Of a stretch of DNA of 64,000 bases, positions 16,843 to 25,212 are shown one piece after another (the stretch's first letter is position 1; the number at the start of each line of letters is the position of its first letter). This stretch comes from JAIBBV01 sp044347745 (lineage in GTDB: Bacteria > Bdellovibrionota_C > UBA2361 > JAFLCA01): NCBI GenBank assembly GCA_044347745.1, contig JBIKUD010000003.1, positions 57,106 through 121,105 on the forward strand, given 5' to 3'. The notes beneath the pieces are model-generated. The model had not been told where the DNA came from and did no database searches. It was given only the letters and a program-made list of their open reading frames with translations. The position numbers were made by a program, and so were the translations under genes.

Positions 16843-18100
16843 ATGGGCAAGTTTGTCGCTGGACAGCGCGCGCCAGGATCAAGCGGTCGTAATCACCAAG
16901 CAAAGTGCTCTTGCTCAGACCGAAAAAGGTTTCCTTCCTGATGCTGATCGTTACGTGCAGTCGTACTCCGAACTTCGTCTGCTGGCTCAGAAGGAAAAGG
17001 ATCCGGCGCAGAGAATTGAACTTCTCTGTCATGCACTTGAGCAGGTAGGGAACGCCATACGCCTCAGGCCTCAGCATTCAGTGTACCTTGTGAATTGGGC
17101 CAATGTGAGGCAGGTGCTCGGTGCTTCTCATGAGTGTGGCCGTCCTTATACCAGCGGAGATTTTAGAGAAGCAGTTGCCTTTGCACTAAGTTCTGATCCC
17201 ACAAATCCGAGCGTGCTTTTTTCTGCTGGGCTCATTCGGCAATGGGCTGGAGATGAAGCCGGTGCCTGGCATCTTTTTCATCAAGTATTACTTTTGGGAG
17301 TTGATGTGCCTCAGGGCCAGCTTGATTATATACAGTCTCAAATTACTTCCCCCGCAGCACTCAAAGCGATCGTTCCGGCTCGGTTCCCTCAAATTAATCA
17401 TTGGTCTCGTCAGTTGCAAAAGCAATCTTTTGTCCCCCTGCGTGAAATTAGTCCTGCTTTGGCTAGTTTGCAATTATCAGCACTTGCTCAGAGCAAAAGC
17501 GAATACGAGCAAGGCAGGATTCCAATTGAATTGCAAATTAAGCGTCTACAAGGCTTATTGGCTCTAGGGGTGACTAATGTGGTTCGCCAGACAATAGATG
17601 CTGAATTAGCCGAGCTATTGGAGCACAAAGGTGAGCAAGGACTCGCCCAGTACTTGCGAGCCCGGTCTAAGCTGGTCGAGATTCAGGTAAATAGGGCCTA
17701 TGTTGATTCTGACACAAGACCGCTTAAGGGCGCTTTAGGCGCTTGGAATGATCAGCGACCAGTTTTGCTTGATCAGTTTTATTCCAGTATCGGGTTTTTT
17801 GTACCCATGGGCGCCTGGCCACGACTTATTGAACTACATGCCCAAACAGAAGTGTCTTCATTTTCAACGACTAATCTGAAATTCTTGGTCAGTGATGATA
17901 ACCAGCGTTGGATGGATGTGCAGGGTGAGGTGAGAACAGAAAAATTTGTGTTGGCGAATCATACAGTGGTTGCTGCGCATTCTGATGTAGAGCCAAGTAA
18001 ATATTGGAAAATTCACTTCGCTTCCTCAAGCCGGGATAAGCTATTTTACAACGGGCTTGAGCAGCTAGTGAAGGTATACGTAGCGCCGGGAGGTTTGTAA
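16775..18100 (+). CDS. Exported or anchored TPR-like protein of the polysaccharide operon
   Basis: This 441-residue protein was not recognised as a named family. Residues 1-25 are hydrophobic (FLYPALFLISAALGVLSLAEW) and should anchor or export it. Residues about 60-220 are helical and TPR-like (AQRIELLCHALEQVGNAIRL, NPSVLFSAGLIRQWAGDEAGA). Residues about 320-440 look like a beta-sandwich: FFVPMGAWPRLIELHA, LKFLVSDDNQRWMDVQG and SKYWKIHFASSSRDK resemble the layout of discoidin/F5-8C-type carbohydrate-binding domains, which is an inference from pattern only. The frame is closed by TGA just before GTG 16775, so this start or a later one must be used. It is followed at once by the solute-binding-like gene and the Wza/Wzc genes. 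Confidence 0.7.
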   Translation: MRTFLYPALFLISAALGVLSLAEWASLSLDSARQDQAVVITKQSALAQTEKGFLPDADRYVQSYSELRLLAQKEKDPAQRIELLCHALEQVGNAIRLRPQHSVYLVNWANVRQVLGASHECGRPYTSGDFREAVAFALSSDPTNPSVLFSAGLIRQWAGDEAGAWHLFHQVLLLGVDVPQGQLDYIQSQITSPAALKAIVPARFPQINHWSRQLQKQSFVPLREISPALASLQLSALAQSKSEYEQGRIPIELQIKRLQGLLALGVTNVVRQTIDAELAELLEHKGEQGLAQYLRARSKLVEIQVNRAYVDSDTRPLKGALGAWNDQRPVLLDQFYSSIGFFVPMGAWPRLIELHAQTEVSSFSTTNLKFLVSDDNQRWMDVQGEVRTEKFVLANHTVVAAHSDVEPSKYWKIHFASSSRDKLFYNGLEQLVKVYVAPGGL

Positions 18101-18101
18101 A

Positions 18102-18983
18102 ATGAAGACCATGTGGGGCCTTTGTTTTTTGGCAGCAGTACTGCTCGTGCAGCCAGCCTTTGCCGCTGATGTGATTACCATAGGTGTGCCTGAATTTGAG
18201 GAGAATATTAATTTTCTAAAAGATAAAAGTCTGGCTGCTCAATATGTGCGCCGCGCGAGTATGGGGCGCTTAATTGAGTTTGCTCCTGAAGGGGGGCGCC
18301 TGGAACTTTTGCTTGCTGATCGTTTTAGTTCGACTGGAGACCATCGCACTTGGTCTTTTAGAATTTCGCGGTTGGCCCAATTTGCCAACGGCCAGCAGAT
18401 AACATTCTCCGACGTGCAAACCTCACTGAGGCGTTGCCAAGAGAGTGGTAAATTAGAAACAGCACTAGTTGTGAAAGCAGCGGATGGAGCCAAAAGGCCG
18501 GGTGCCTATGCAGATGGCATCTGGTTCGAGGTCGTCATTCCAGAGCCATTGGTGATTGACTCGGTGCAGCGCCATTTAAGCGAATGTCCCATCTTGGAGG
18601 AGGCCTCTTCGGCGCTTTTTGGAAATCTTTTGGGTGAGGGAACTAACTTTGTTTCAGCTGGCGAGTATCGCTTAGTAGATTTTAAGGCTGGGCGTGAGCT
18701 AACCCTTATGCGAACATCATTGGTGCAGGGGAAGTCAAAATGGCAGGCCCCACAGTCGCTGGTTTTTAGAGGCTTTAAGGATGCTGACTCAGCTTTAACG
18801 GCATTACGGGTTGGTACCATCGATGCTTTTTTAATTCCAGGACCGGCTGCCCTAGATAGGATAAAAAGCGATGAGACCTTGGAGTCCGTGGCTTGTGGGG
18901 AGCAGGTGCAGATTCAGCGTAAGGGGCTGGCATTATCTTGTCCGGCCCAGTTTGTTGGGTCTTTGACTCAATACATTGGTTAG
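18102..18983 (+). CDS. Shortened family-5 extracellular solute-binding-like protein
   Basis: This 293-residue secreted protein has a signal peptide ending VQPAFAAD. The mature part resembles the N-terminal lobe of the family 5 (oligopeptide/nickel, DppA-like) binding proteins: YVRRASMGRLIEFAPEGG, LADRFSSTGDHRTWSFRISR, FANGQQITFSDVQTSLRRC, and later SAGEYRLVDFKAGRELTLMR and DADSALTALRVGTIDAFLIPG. Family members are normally about 500 residues, so much of the second lobe is missing. No oligopeptide permease genes are nearby. It begins one base after the TPR-like gene stop and ends nine bases before the Wza-like gene, so it is firmly part of the polysaccharide operon. A role in periplasmic glycan or peptide binding is inference. 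Confidence 0.65.
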   Translation: MKTMWGLCFLAAVLLVQPAFAADVITIGVPEFEENINFLKDKSLAAQYVRRASMGRLIEFAPEGGRLELLLADRFSSTGDHRTWSFRISRLAQFANGQQITFSDVQTSLRRCQESGKLETALVVKAADGAKRPGAYADGIWFEVVIPEPLVIDSVQRHLSECPILEEASSALFGNLLGEGTNFVSAGEYRLVDFKAGRELTLMRTSLVQGKSKWQAPQSLVFRGFKDADSALTALRVGTIDAFLIPGPAALDRIKSDETLESVACGEQVQIQRKGLALSCPAQFVGSLTQYIG

Positions 18984-18992
18984 GTGTAGCCC

Positions 18993-20135
18993 ATGCGATT
19001 TATTTTATTTATTCCGGCGCTTGTCTTCGTTTTAGCCAACTTCTGGGGCTGTAGCACCCGAGCTATGACCAAACCTCGCTCCGAAGTAATAGAAGAGGCG
19101 GCTCGCGACGGCCTGACCATGCCATCGATAGAGGAAGATCGCCAAGCCTTTTTTGAAGCCGATGCCGTACAGCAAGAGCAAATGATCGCCTTGGTTAAGC
19201 ACCGTGCCAGCACCTCAGTCAGGGATGCAACCTACAGACTCGGCACGGGAGATGAAATTGAAATTAACGTATTCGATGTTCCTGAGTTGAATGTCACTGC
19301 GCGGGTTCGGGATTCTGGATTTGTGTCCCTTCCCTTGGTGGGAGCCGTTCGAGCCGCAGGACTCACCGAATCTGAATTCCATGAAGAACTTCGCTCTCGC
19401 CTCGCAAGTTATGTGAGGAACCCGGAAATTACAGTCTTTGTTTCTCTGTATGGCAGTCAGAAGGTGGCAGTCATGGGAGCAGTACAAAAGCCGGGCTCCT
19501 ATCCCTTGAAAAAGGGCGCCAATAGCGTCTTAGAGCTATTGAGTGAGGCTGGGGGAGTGACTGACAAAGCTGGTAATGTGATTTCATTTATACCGGTTGA
19601 AGTATCGGGAGTTGGCGCAGCCACAGACGTCGAAACAAGAGCCCGCATGGCCCTGGCTTCAGACCGAGTGGTGAGCGGAGCTAGTTCGGGAGGTATTCAA
19701 CTCTATTTGGATCAGGTGTTAGGAACAAACGGAACCATTCCCCTTGAATTGCCGGTTCGCGGTGGCGATATGATTGTCATTCCGGAAGCCGGACAGGTAA
19801 ATGTTGACGGCGAGGTCCAGAAGCCGGGTAGTTATGAACTTGGGCAACGCATGACCCTACTTGGCGCGTTGGCGGCTGCCGGCGGCATTACGTATGGCGC
19901 AAAAATTGAGGAAATTGAGGTCGTGCGCGAAATTGGCCCCGATCGTAAGGCGCATCTCGTTGTAAATCTTGAAAAAGTGGCTCGAGGAGAGGAGCGCGAC
20001 GTTCGTATTCGAACCGGAGATATTGTATTGGTCCCATCTGATTCTGGGCGTAGAATGCGCCAGGATACATTTGAGAGCATTTCCAAGGTATTTAACTTTG
20101 GAGTCGGGGGTAGTGTTAACTTAGCCTCGCCGTAA
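18993..20135 (+). CDS. wza: Polysaccharide export lipoprotein, Wza family
   Basis: Wza-type lipoproteins form the outer-membrane pore for capsule or exopolysaccharide. The protein has 380 residues with a lipobox (FWGC, Cys20). The polysaccharide-export domain runs from YRLGTGDEIEINVFDVPELN to about residue 155, followed by SLBB ligand-binding folds (VAVMGAVQKPGSYPLKKGAN and VNVDGEVQKPGSYELGQRMT). The end lacks the amphipathic helix of E. coli Wza, as in many shorter relatives. It is followed 34 bp later by the Wzc-type kinase. Confidence 0.92.
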   Translation: MRFILFIPALVFVLANFWGCSTRAMTKPRSEVIEEAARDGLTMPSIEEDRQAFFEADAVQQEQMIALVKHRASTSVRDATYRLGTGDEIEINVFDVPELNVTARVRDSGFVSLPLVGAVRAAGLTESEFHEELRSRLASYVRNPEITVFVSLYGSQKVAVMGAVQKPGSYPLKKGANSVLELLSEAGGVTDKAGNVISFIPVEVSGVGAATDVETRARMALASDRVVSGASSGGIQLYLDQVLGTNGTIPLELPVRGGDMIVIPEAGQVNVDGEVQKPGSYELGQRMTLLGALAAAGGITYGAKIEEIEVVREIGPDRKAHLVVNLEKVARGEERDVRIRTGDIVLVPSDSGRRMRQDTFESISKVFNFGVGGSVNLASP

Positions 20136-20169
20136 ACTGTGCTTCGTAAATGAGGAGTTCCATAAGTCC

Positions 20170-22503
20170 ATGAGTGATCAGCTTCCAAGCACCAGTGTGC
20201 GAGCCCTTCCCACGCATTTACCCGGTAAGGCGTTGACCCTTGATGCCGTGATTGATGAGCCCCAAGAAGAGGCCCGTCTTCGCGAGTATTGGAGAATTAT
20301 TTATAAATTTAGACTCCTTACCCTTGGTGCTGTAGCTCTTTGTGTGTTGCTCGCTGGTTTGTATGCGTTCACTGCGACTCCTCGCTATACGGCTCTATCA
20401 AAAATAAGAATTAGTACCTATGAACCTGTACTTGCCACTACCAAGATTGAAGATTTGCTCCAAGCTAAAAGTAAAGAGTCTAATTATTTGGAAACCCAAA
20501 TTGAGGAAATTCGAAGCTTCTCATTAGCCGATGAGGTGCTTCAAGACTCCACTATTCGTGCGGCGTTTGAAAAAAAATCTGGAGAGGGGATTTTTGCCCG
20601 ACTTTTTGGCGCGAGTTCTGATGCTGGGACGGTTGAGCAGACTGAGCTCGACTCACTAACAGGGTACAAAAGCCCGATAGCAACCGTTCGAAACTACCTT
20701 GCAACCATTCAAGTGAAGCCGGTTCGACGAACCTCGCTTGTGGTCATCGAAGCCACCACTAAAAATCCTGGCCTTTCTGCTTTAGTCGCCAATAAACACG
20801 CACTGACCTATATCGATTGGATTCGTTCTAATCGCATCGAACAACAATCTCGTGGTCTTCAATTTTTACGTGGCCAAGCTGATGAACTGCGAGAGAAGGT
20901 AGCAGATCTTGAACGAGAAATGGCCGACTACGCGGAAGCAAATAGCATTATTGCTCTTAATAAAGACGAAAATATTACCGCTCAAAAAATGTCTCAGTTA
21001 AATAAATTGCTTACCGATGCGACTGCACGGCGAATAGAAGCTGAGAATATGTTTAAAGAGGCAGAAAATGCCTTGAAGTCGCCATCCGCTGGCTTTGACG
21101 ACCAATCACTTCAGGTGATGCGTTCTGAACTGGTGAAGCTTGAAGGCGAATATCAACAGCTTAGCAGCAAATTTACGCCAAGTTATCCTCGCATGCAGCA
21201 GCTCAAATCGCAGATTGATTCTCTCAAACAATCAATCTCATCTCAAAGAAGCCAGGTGGTGCTTGGACTCAAAGCAAAAGCTGCGGCAGCTGCAGAAGAA
21301 GAGCGAAGCTTAAAGGATGAGCTTGAACAGCAAAAGAGTCGTGCCTTTGAGCTCTCAAAAAAGGAAGTTCAATATAATATCTTGAATCGAGAGCTCACAA
21401 CTTCTCGAGAGTTACTGGAAAATATTCTCAAGCAAATCAAGGAAACGGCACTCGCGGTTGAAAGTAATGCCAGCAATGTGTCGGTAGTTGACTACGCCAG
21501 CGTCCCTAAGATTGCGTCCTACCCAAGAAAAGGGTTGGTTCTCTTTTTAGGACTTTTGTGTGGAGTCGGTATTGGCTTAGTGCTCTCATTTTTAATGAGT
21601 TATCTGGACAACACCATTAGAACCCCTGAAGAAGTTGCGAGTGTGTTGCGTCTGCCAAGTTTGGGGGTGGTGCCTTCGTTCGAGCTTGACTGGAGTGGCT
21701 CGGTGCCGCCGGCGACTGATGCGCCTCCGCGCAAAACTAAGTCATCCAAAGAAATTATTCCTGTCGACCCACTCAATTCCTTACCCGTGGTGTATGTCCA
21801 GGCGCCCAAGTCTCTTGCTTCTGAGGCGTATCGTACCATTCGTACGGGCCTATTGCTTTCGCGAGCGGGAGAGCCACCACGAACAATTCTTGTCTCCTCC
21901 GCGCAATCATCTGAAGGAAAAACTACCTCGTCTATTAATTTAGCGGCTAGCCTGGCGAGTGCCGGGGGCTCCGTGGTCCTGATAGATGCTGATTTGCGTA
22001 GACCAAGTGTCTATAAACACCTTAATTTGGAAGCAAACCTTCCGGGGCTCGTGGATGTTATTACGGGGCAGCGCACCATTGACGAAGTCTGCCTTAAGGA
22101 CGTACTGAAGCGAATCACCATTATTCCAAGCGGTCGGATTCCGCCTAACCCGGCAGAGCTCCTAGGCTCATTAGAAATGGCATCGATAATTGACGAGTTG
22201 TCAGCCCGCTTTGATTACGTGGTAATAGATTCTCCGCCAGTATTGCCAGTCACCGATTCTGTTATTCTATCGCGCTACGTCGACGGGGTGGTTCTGGTCG
22301 TGAAGGGAGGCTCAACACCGAAACGAGTGGTCTCTGATGCACGCAATCGCTTGAGGGGAGTCGGGGCAACTTTGTTGGGAGTTATCCTCAATGATGTCGA
22401 TATTTCCGGTGGCGATTACTACTATTACAATCGCTATTATCACTCATATTATCAGAGTGATAATAAGGACAATTCTAAATCAAAAGCAGTCGGCTCGCGG
22501 TAG
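20170..22503 (+). CDS. wzc: Polysaccharide co-polymerase and tyrosine autokinase, Wzc family
   Basis: This inner-membrane protein controls exopolysaccharide chain length and polymerisation. Its 777 residues comprise a cytoplasmic start, a membrane helix (about 52-70, LGAVALCVLLAGLYAFTA), a periplasmic Wzz/GNVR domain with long coiled coil (about 75-440), a second helix (about 455-478) and a BY-kinase domain. The kinase has Walker A SSEGKTTSSINLA (about 580), Walker A' VVLIDADLRRPSVYKHL and Walker B YVVIDSPPVLPVTDS (about 683). The C-terminal Tyr-rich cluster (DYYYYNRYYHSYYQSD, about 748-763) is the autophosphorylation tail. Last gene of the export operon. Confidence 0.95.
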   Translation: MSDQLPSTSVRALPTHLPGKALTLDAVIDEPQEEARLREYWRIIYKFRLLTLGAVALCVLLAGLYAFTATPRYTALSKIRISTYEPVLATTKIEDLLQAKSKESNYLETQIEEIRSFSLADEVLQDSTIRAAFEKKSGEGIFARLFGASSDAGTVEQTELDSLTGYKSPIATVRNYLATIQVKPVRRTSLVVIEATTKNPGLSALVANKHALTYIDWIRSNRIEQQSRGLQFLRGQADELREKVADLEREMADYAEANSIIALNKDENITAQKMSQLNKLLTDATARRIEAENMFKEAENALKSPSAGFDDQSLQVMRSELVKLEGEYQQLSSKFTPSYPRMQQLKSQIDSLKQSISSQRSQVVLGLKAKAAAAAEEERSLKDELEQQKSRAFELSKKEVQYNILNRELTTSRELLENILKQIKETALAVESNASNVSVVDYASVPKIASYPRKGLVLFLGLLCGVGIGLVLSFLMSYLDNTIRTPEEVASVLRLPSLGVVPSFELDWSGSVPPATDAPPRKTKSSKEIIPVDPLNSLPVVYVQAPKSLASEAYRTIRTGLLLSRAGEPPRTILVSSAQSSEGKTTSSINLAASLASAGGSVVLIDADLRRPSVYKHLNLEANLPGLVDVITGQRTIDEVCLKDVLKRITIIPSGRIPPNPAELLGSLEMASIIDELSARFDYVVIDSPPVLPVTDSVILSRYVDGVVLVVKGGSTPKRVVSDARNRLRGVGATLLGVILNDVDISGGDYYYYNRYYHSYYQSDNKDNSKSKAVGSR

Positions 22504-22583
22504 GTGCTAGCTAACTGCTTATAAATTCTCATTTTTTTGTCCAGCTTCGAGTTAGATTCTGAGGTCTTTTTTGAAGCGGCTTG

Positions 22584-22610
22584 CCCCTATAAATCATCAA
22601 ATATAAGGGG
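22584..22610 (+). other. Bulged hairpin downstream of the Wzc gene
   Basis: CCCCTATA (from 22584) can pair with TATAAGGGG (ending 22610) with a single-base bulge. The run after it is AGTAGC, not U-rich, so termination is uncertain. It lies in the 230-bp gap before the GDP-fucose synthase gene, which otherwise shows no gene. Confidence 0.35.
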
Positions 22611-22736
22611 AGTAGCTCGTAGCGGCTGTGCCTACGCACTGAGAGACCATTTTTTAATGAGTATCGATCGTCATTAATCAAATGGATTCGAATAGAGCAG
22701 AGTCAATTAATGATTGTAATTGAACGGGTTTTTTGC

Positions 22737-23720
22737 ATGACCAAGGTATTAGTAACTGGAGCAAGTGGTTTTTTAGGCCAACGCGTGGTCGGCGAGCTTA
22801 AAGCTCAAGGCAATTATTCTGATGTCCATACTTTTCGTTCCTCTCAGTATGATCTGAGGGACGTTGAAGCGATTAAACAACTGCTCAGCGACAAGCCCGC
22901 AGATGTCCTGGTGCATCTTGCAGCAAAAGTTGGTGGAATCGGCGCCAACATGAAGCGCCCTGGAGAGTTCTTCTACGATAATCTCGTCATGGGCGTGCAG
23001 CTTGTTGAGCAAGCCAGACTGTTTGGAATAAAGAAAGTTGTGGTGGTAGGCACTATTTGTGCGTATCCAAAATTTACTCCCGTCCCATTTAAGGAAGAAG
23101 ATCTTTGGTGCGGGTATCCCGAAGAAACTAATGCTCCGTATGGATTGGCGAAAAAGATGCTGATTGTGCAGCTTGAGGCCTACCGTAAACAGTATCAGTT
23201 TAATGGAATTAACCTTTTGATGGTTAACCTCTACGGCCCCGGCGACAACTTTGACCTCGAAAGTAGCCACGTGATTCCGGCCATGCTTCGTAAATTTCAC
23301 CATGCAAAGGAGGAGGTCGCCGACACGGTCACGCTGTGGGGAGATGGTAGCCCCAGTCGAGAGTTCTTATACGTAGATGATGCCGCGCGGGCAATTCGTC
23401 TTGCTACCGAGCGTTATGAAAAGCCCGAACCAATTAATGTCGGCTCAGGCATGGAAATAAGCATGAGGCAGCTTGCTGAGCAGGTGCGAAAGGTAGTTGG
23501 CTTTAAGGGAGAAGTGCAGTGGGACACCACTAAGCCTAATGGGCAGCCACGGCGTTGTCTTGATGTGTCAAAGGCCAAACAAGAATTTGGTTTTTCTGCC
23601 AACATGACTTTTCCGATGGGCCTTGAACTAACCTATAATTGGTTCCTCGAAAACCAGGGCAGCATATGCTCCGTTCCGGGGATGGCTGTTGGGGCTTCGA
23701 CCCAAACGGGTCGCAACTAA
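22737..23720 (+). CDS. fcl: GDP-L-fucose synthase-like NAD(P)-dependent sugar epimerase/reductase
   Basis: GDP-L-fucose synthase epimerises and reduces GDP-4-keto-6-deoxymannose to GDP-L-fucose, a sugar donor for polysaccharides. From ATG 22737 the protein has 327 residues; an ATG at 22710 would add nine residues before the Rossmann strand. Visible motifs are the dinucleotide site VTGASGFLGQRVV, LVHLAAKVGGIGANMKRPGEF, the catalytic GTICAYPK and the YxxxK in APYGLAKKM, with WGDGSPSREFLYVDDAARAI typical of this family. No gmd (GDP-mannose dehydratase) is in the window. Its position after Wza/Wzc suggests that fucose or a related sugar goes into the exported polymer. Confidence 0.85.
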   Translation: MTKVLVTGASGFLGQRVVGELKAQGNYSDVHTFRSSQYDLRDVEAIKQLLSDKPADVLVHLAAKVGGIGANMKRPGEFFYDNLVMGVQLVEQARLFGIKKVVVVGTICAYPKFTPVPFKEEDLWCGYPEETNAPYGLAKKMLIVQLEAYRKQYQFNGINLLMVNLYGPGDNFDLESSHVIPAMLRKFHHAKEEVADTVTLWGDGSPSREFLYVDDAARAIRLATERYEKPEPINVGSGMEISMRQLAEQVRKVVGFKGEVQWDTTKPNGQPRRCLDVSKAKQEFGFSANMTFPMGLELTYNWFLENQGSICSVPGMAVGASTQTGRN

Positions 23721-23770
23721 GCCTCCTGGCCCCGGGCGATAGGTAACATACTGAAAATATTCATACTACA

Positions 23771-23805
23771 AGGTCTGAGAGACCTGGTATACGCAATATA
23801 TGCGT
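23771..23805. other. Two small perfect hairpins ahead of the AAA ATPase gene
   Basis: AGGTCT-GAG-AGACCT (23771-23785) and ACGCA-ATATA-TGCGT (23791-23805) are adjacent perfect stem-loops. Neither has a T-run. They lie in the 216-bp gap after the fucose synthase gene, where I see no other feature. Confidence 0.4.
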
Positions 23806-23936
23806 TCTGGCGCCCCTAGAGGGCAATTCGCCTTGCGTTCCAACGGGCATTGCTTAGGATACAAAAGCTGAGCTAACCCCCATAACTCTTAAAGAGATTT
23901 CTGGATTGGGGCAGCCCTTCTGCAGTTGGAAGCTCA

Positions 23937-25115
23937 GTGGCTGGTTCTTTTGCAATTTTGGTTGGTTTTATGATTCCAAAGCGTAAACAGCTTGAAGATG
24001 AGGCGGACACTCAGCCAGCGCTTTCTGATGCCCCAACCCGACCCGCAGAGCAAACATATCAAAATCCACAATTCACAAAAAACGCAGATGTTGATAACCC
24101 AGGCTTTTCAAACTTGGGCAGTCCCTTTGAGCTTGCTCAAAAATTATCTGCGGTGGGTTATCAATGTTTGCCCTTTGTCGCGTTGCAGGTGTCGCTCCTG
24201 CTTTCATCTGAATCCAATCGAATAAAATCATTGTTGCTTGAAGGTCCATCGGGCTGCGGAAAGAGCTTCTTCGCCAAATGTCTTGCCAAAATTTCTGGCG
24301 CAGAACTAATGTGCTTGAGTTGTTACAAGGGCATGCCTACTCAAAATCTCATCGAAGCACCATCTACGTTAGCAATGGTAAATGCGATGGCGGGCAAGAC
24401 TTCTGGAGATCCCACTGAACTTTTAAATTTAGGAATACTTTCTCGGGCATATCTCAAATCTCAACAAAAGCCCGTTATTTTGTTAATTGACGAACTTGAT
24501 AAGCCAGACTCAGCTATTGATACATTCTTTTTAGGTCCCATTCAGGATGCGCGCATCTGGCTTGAAAGTCGTGAGCCGATTGATGCCAATCCTGCAAATT
24601 TGTTGCTCATCTTCACCAAAAACTTTAATCGAACATTGGATGATGCCTTACTGCGACGTGTGCATCCGATTACCATGACCTATCTTGATGCAACGCTTGA
24701 AAGTAAAATTTTGGCACAATATTGCCACCCGCGATTGGTGGCTAACTTGGTTTCGATTGCCGACCGCATGCGTAACAATAGCGGTTCGTACGCGTTTGAG
24801 CGTCCCCCAGCCCCAGAAGAGCTCCTTTCTGCAGGGCAGTATATAATTAAAATGTTAGAGTGGGGCATTAAAGACTTTGGAGTTATTGGTCAAAGTATTT
24901 GGGCAACCATGGCAAAATCTGAACACGATAGGGCAGTACTTGAGCACATGCTTAGATATCATCCTGATTTTATGGATCCACTGTTCCCAGACTCCCGCAA
25001 TACTCCTAGTTCTGAAATTTTGGCCCGCCTGGGACGATTAGTTTTAGCCGACATTGTTGAAGATCCTGACCGTCAGCGCCGTGAAGCTGCCTGGAAGTCG
25101 ATGAACGAGTACTAG
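23937..25115 (+). CDS. AAA+ ATPase, MoxR-like
   Basis: This 392-residue cytoplasmic ATPase has Walker A in LLEGPSGCGKSFFAKCLAK (about 103-110), Walker B VILLIDELDK (about 180-189), sensor 1 in LLLIFTKNFNRTLDDALLRR and the arginine finger region RRVHPITM. The domain order resembles the MoxR/RavA-type ATPases that remodel protein complexes, but the fold could also be placed in other AAA+ clades. The first 60 residues are Pro/Asp-rich and probably flexible. Start GTG 23937 is uncertain; ATG 23970 is the alternative and gives a more hydrophilic N-terminus (MIPKRKQ). No VWA-domain partner is adjacent, and the next gene on the strand is livH about 100 bp on. Confidence 0.75.
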   Translation: MAGSFAILVGFMIPKRKQLEDEADTQPALSDAPTRPAEQTYQNPQFTKNADVDNPGFSNLGSPFELAQKLSAVGYQCLPFVALQVSLLLSSESNRIKSLLLEGPSGCGKSFFAKCLAKISGAELMCLSCYKGMPTQNLIEAPSTLAMVNAMAGKTSGDPTELLNLGILSRAYLKSQQKPVILLIDELDKPDSAIDTFFLGPIQDARIWLESREPIDANPANLLLIFTKNFNRTLDDALLRRVHPITMTYLDATLESKILAQYCHPRLVANLVSIADRMRNNSGSYAFERPPAPEELLSAGQYIIKMLEWGIKDFGVIGQSIWATMAKSEHDRAVLEHMLRYHPDFMDPLFPDSRNTPSSEILARLGRLVLADIVEDPDRQRREAAWKSMNEY

Positions 25116-25126
25116 AGTCATCTTTA

Positions 25127-25149
25127 GCCCCACCCAAAGGTGAGGCTTT
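25127..25149 (+). terminator. Candidate terminator hairpin after the AAA ATPase gene
   Basis: GCCCCACC (25127-25134) pairs with GGTGAGGC (25139-25146) around CAAA with one mismatch, followed by only three T residues (25147-25149). It sits 12 bases after the stop codon. The short T-run makes it a weak candidate. Confidence 0.4.
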
Positions 25150-25212
25150 GGGGACTGAGCTCATAATCTTGGGTGTTGCCTTTCAATTCACAATTCGCCA
25201 AGCTCTGCGAGC

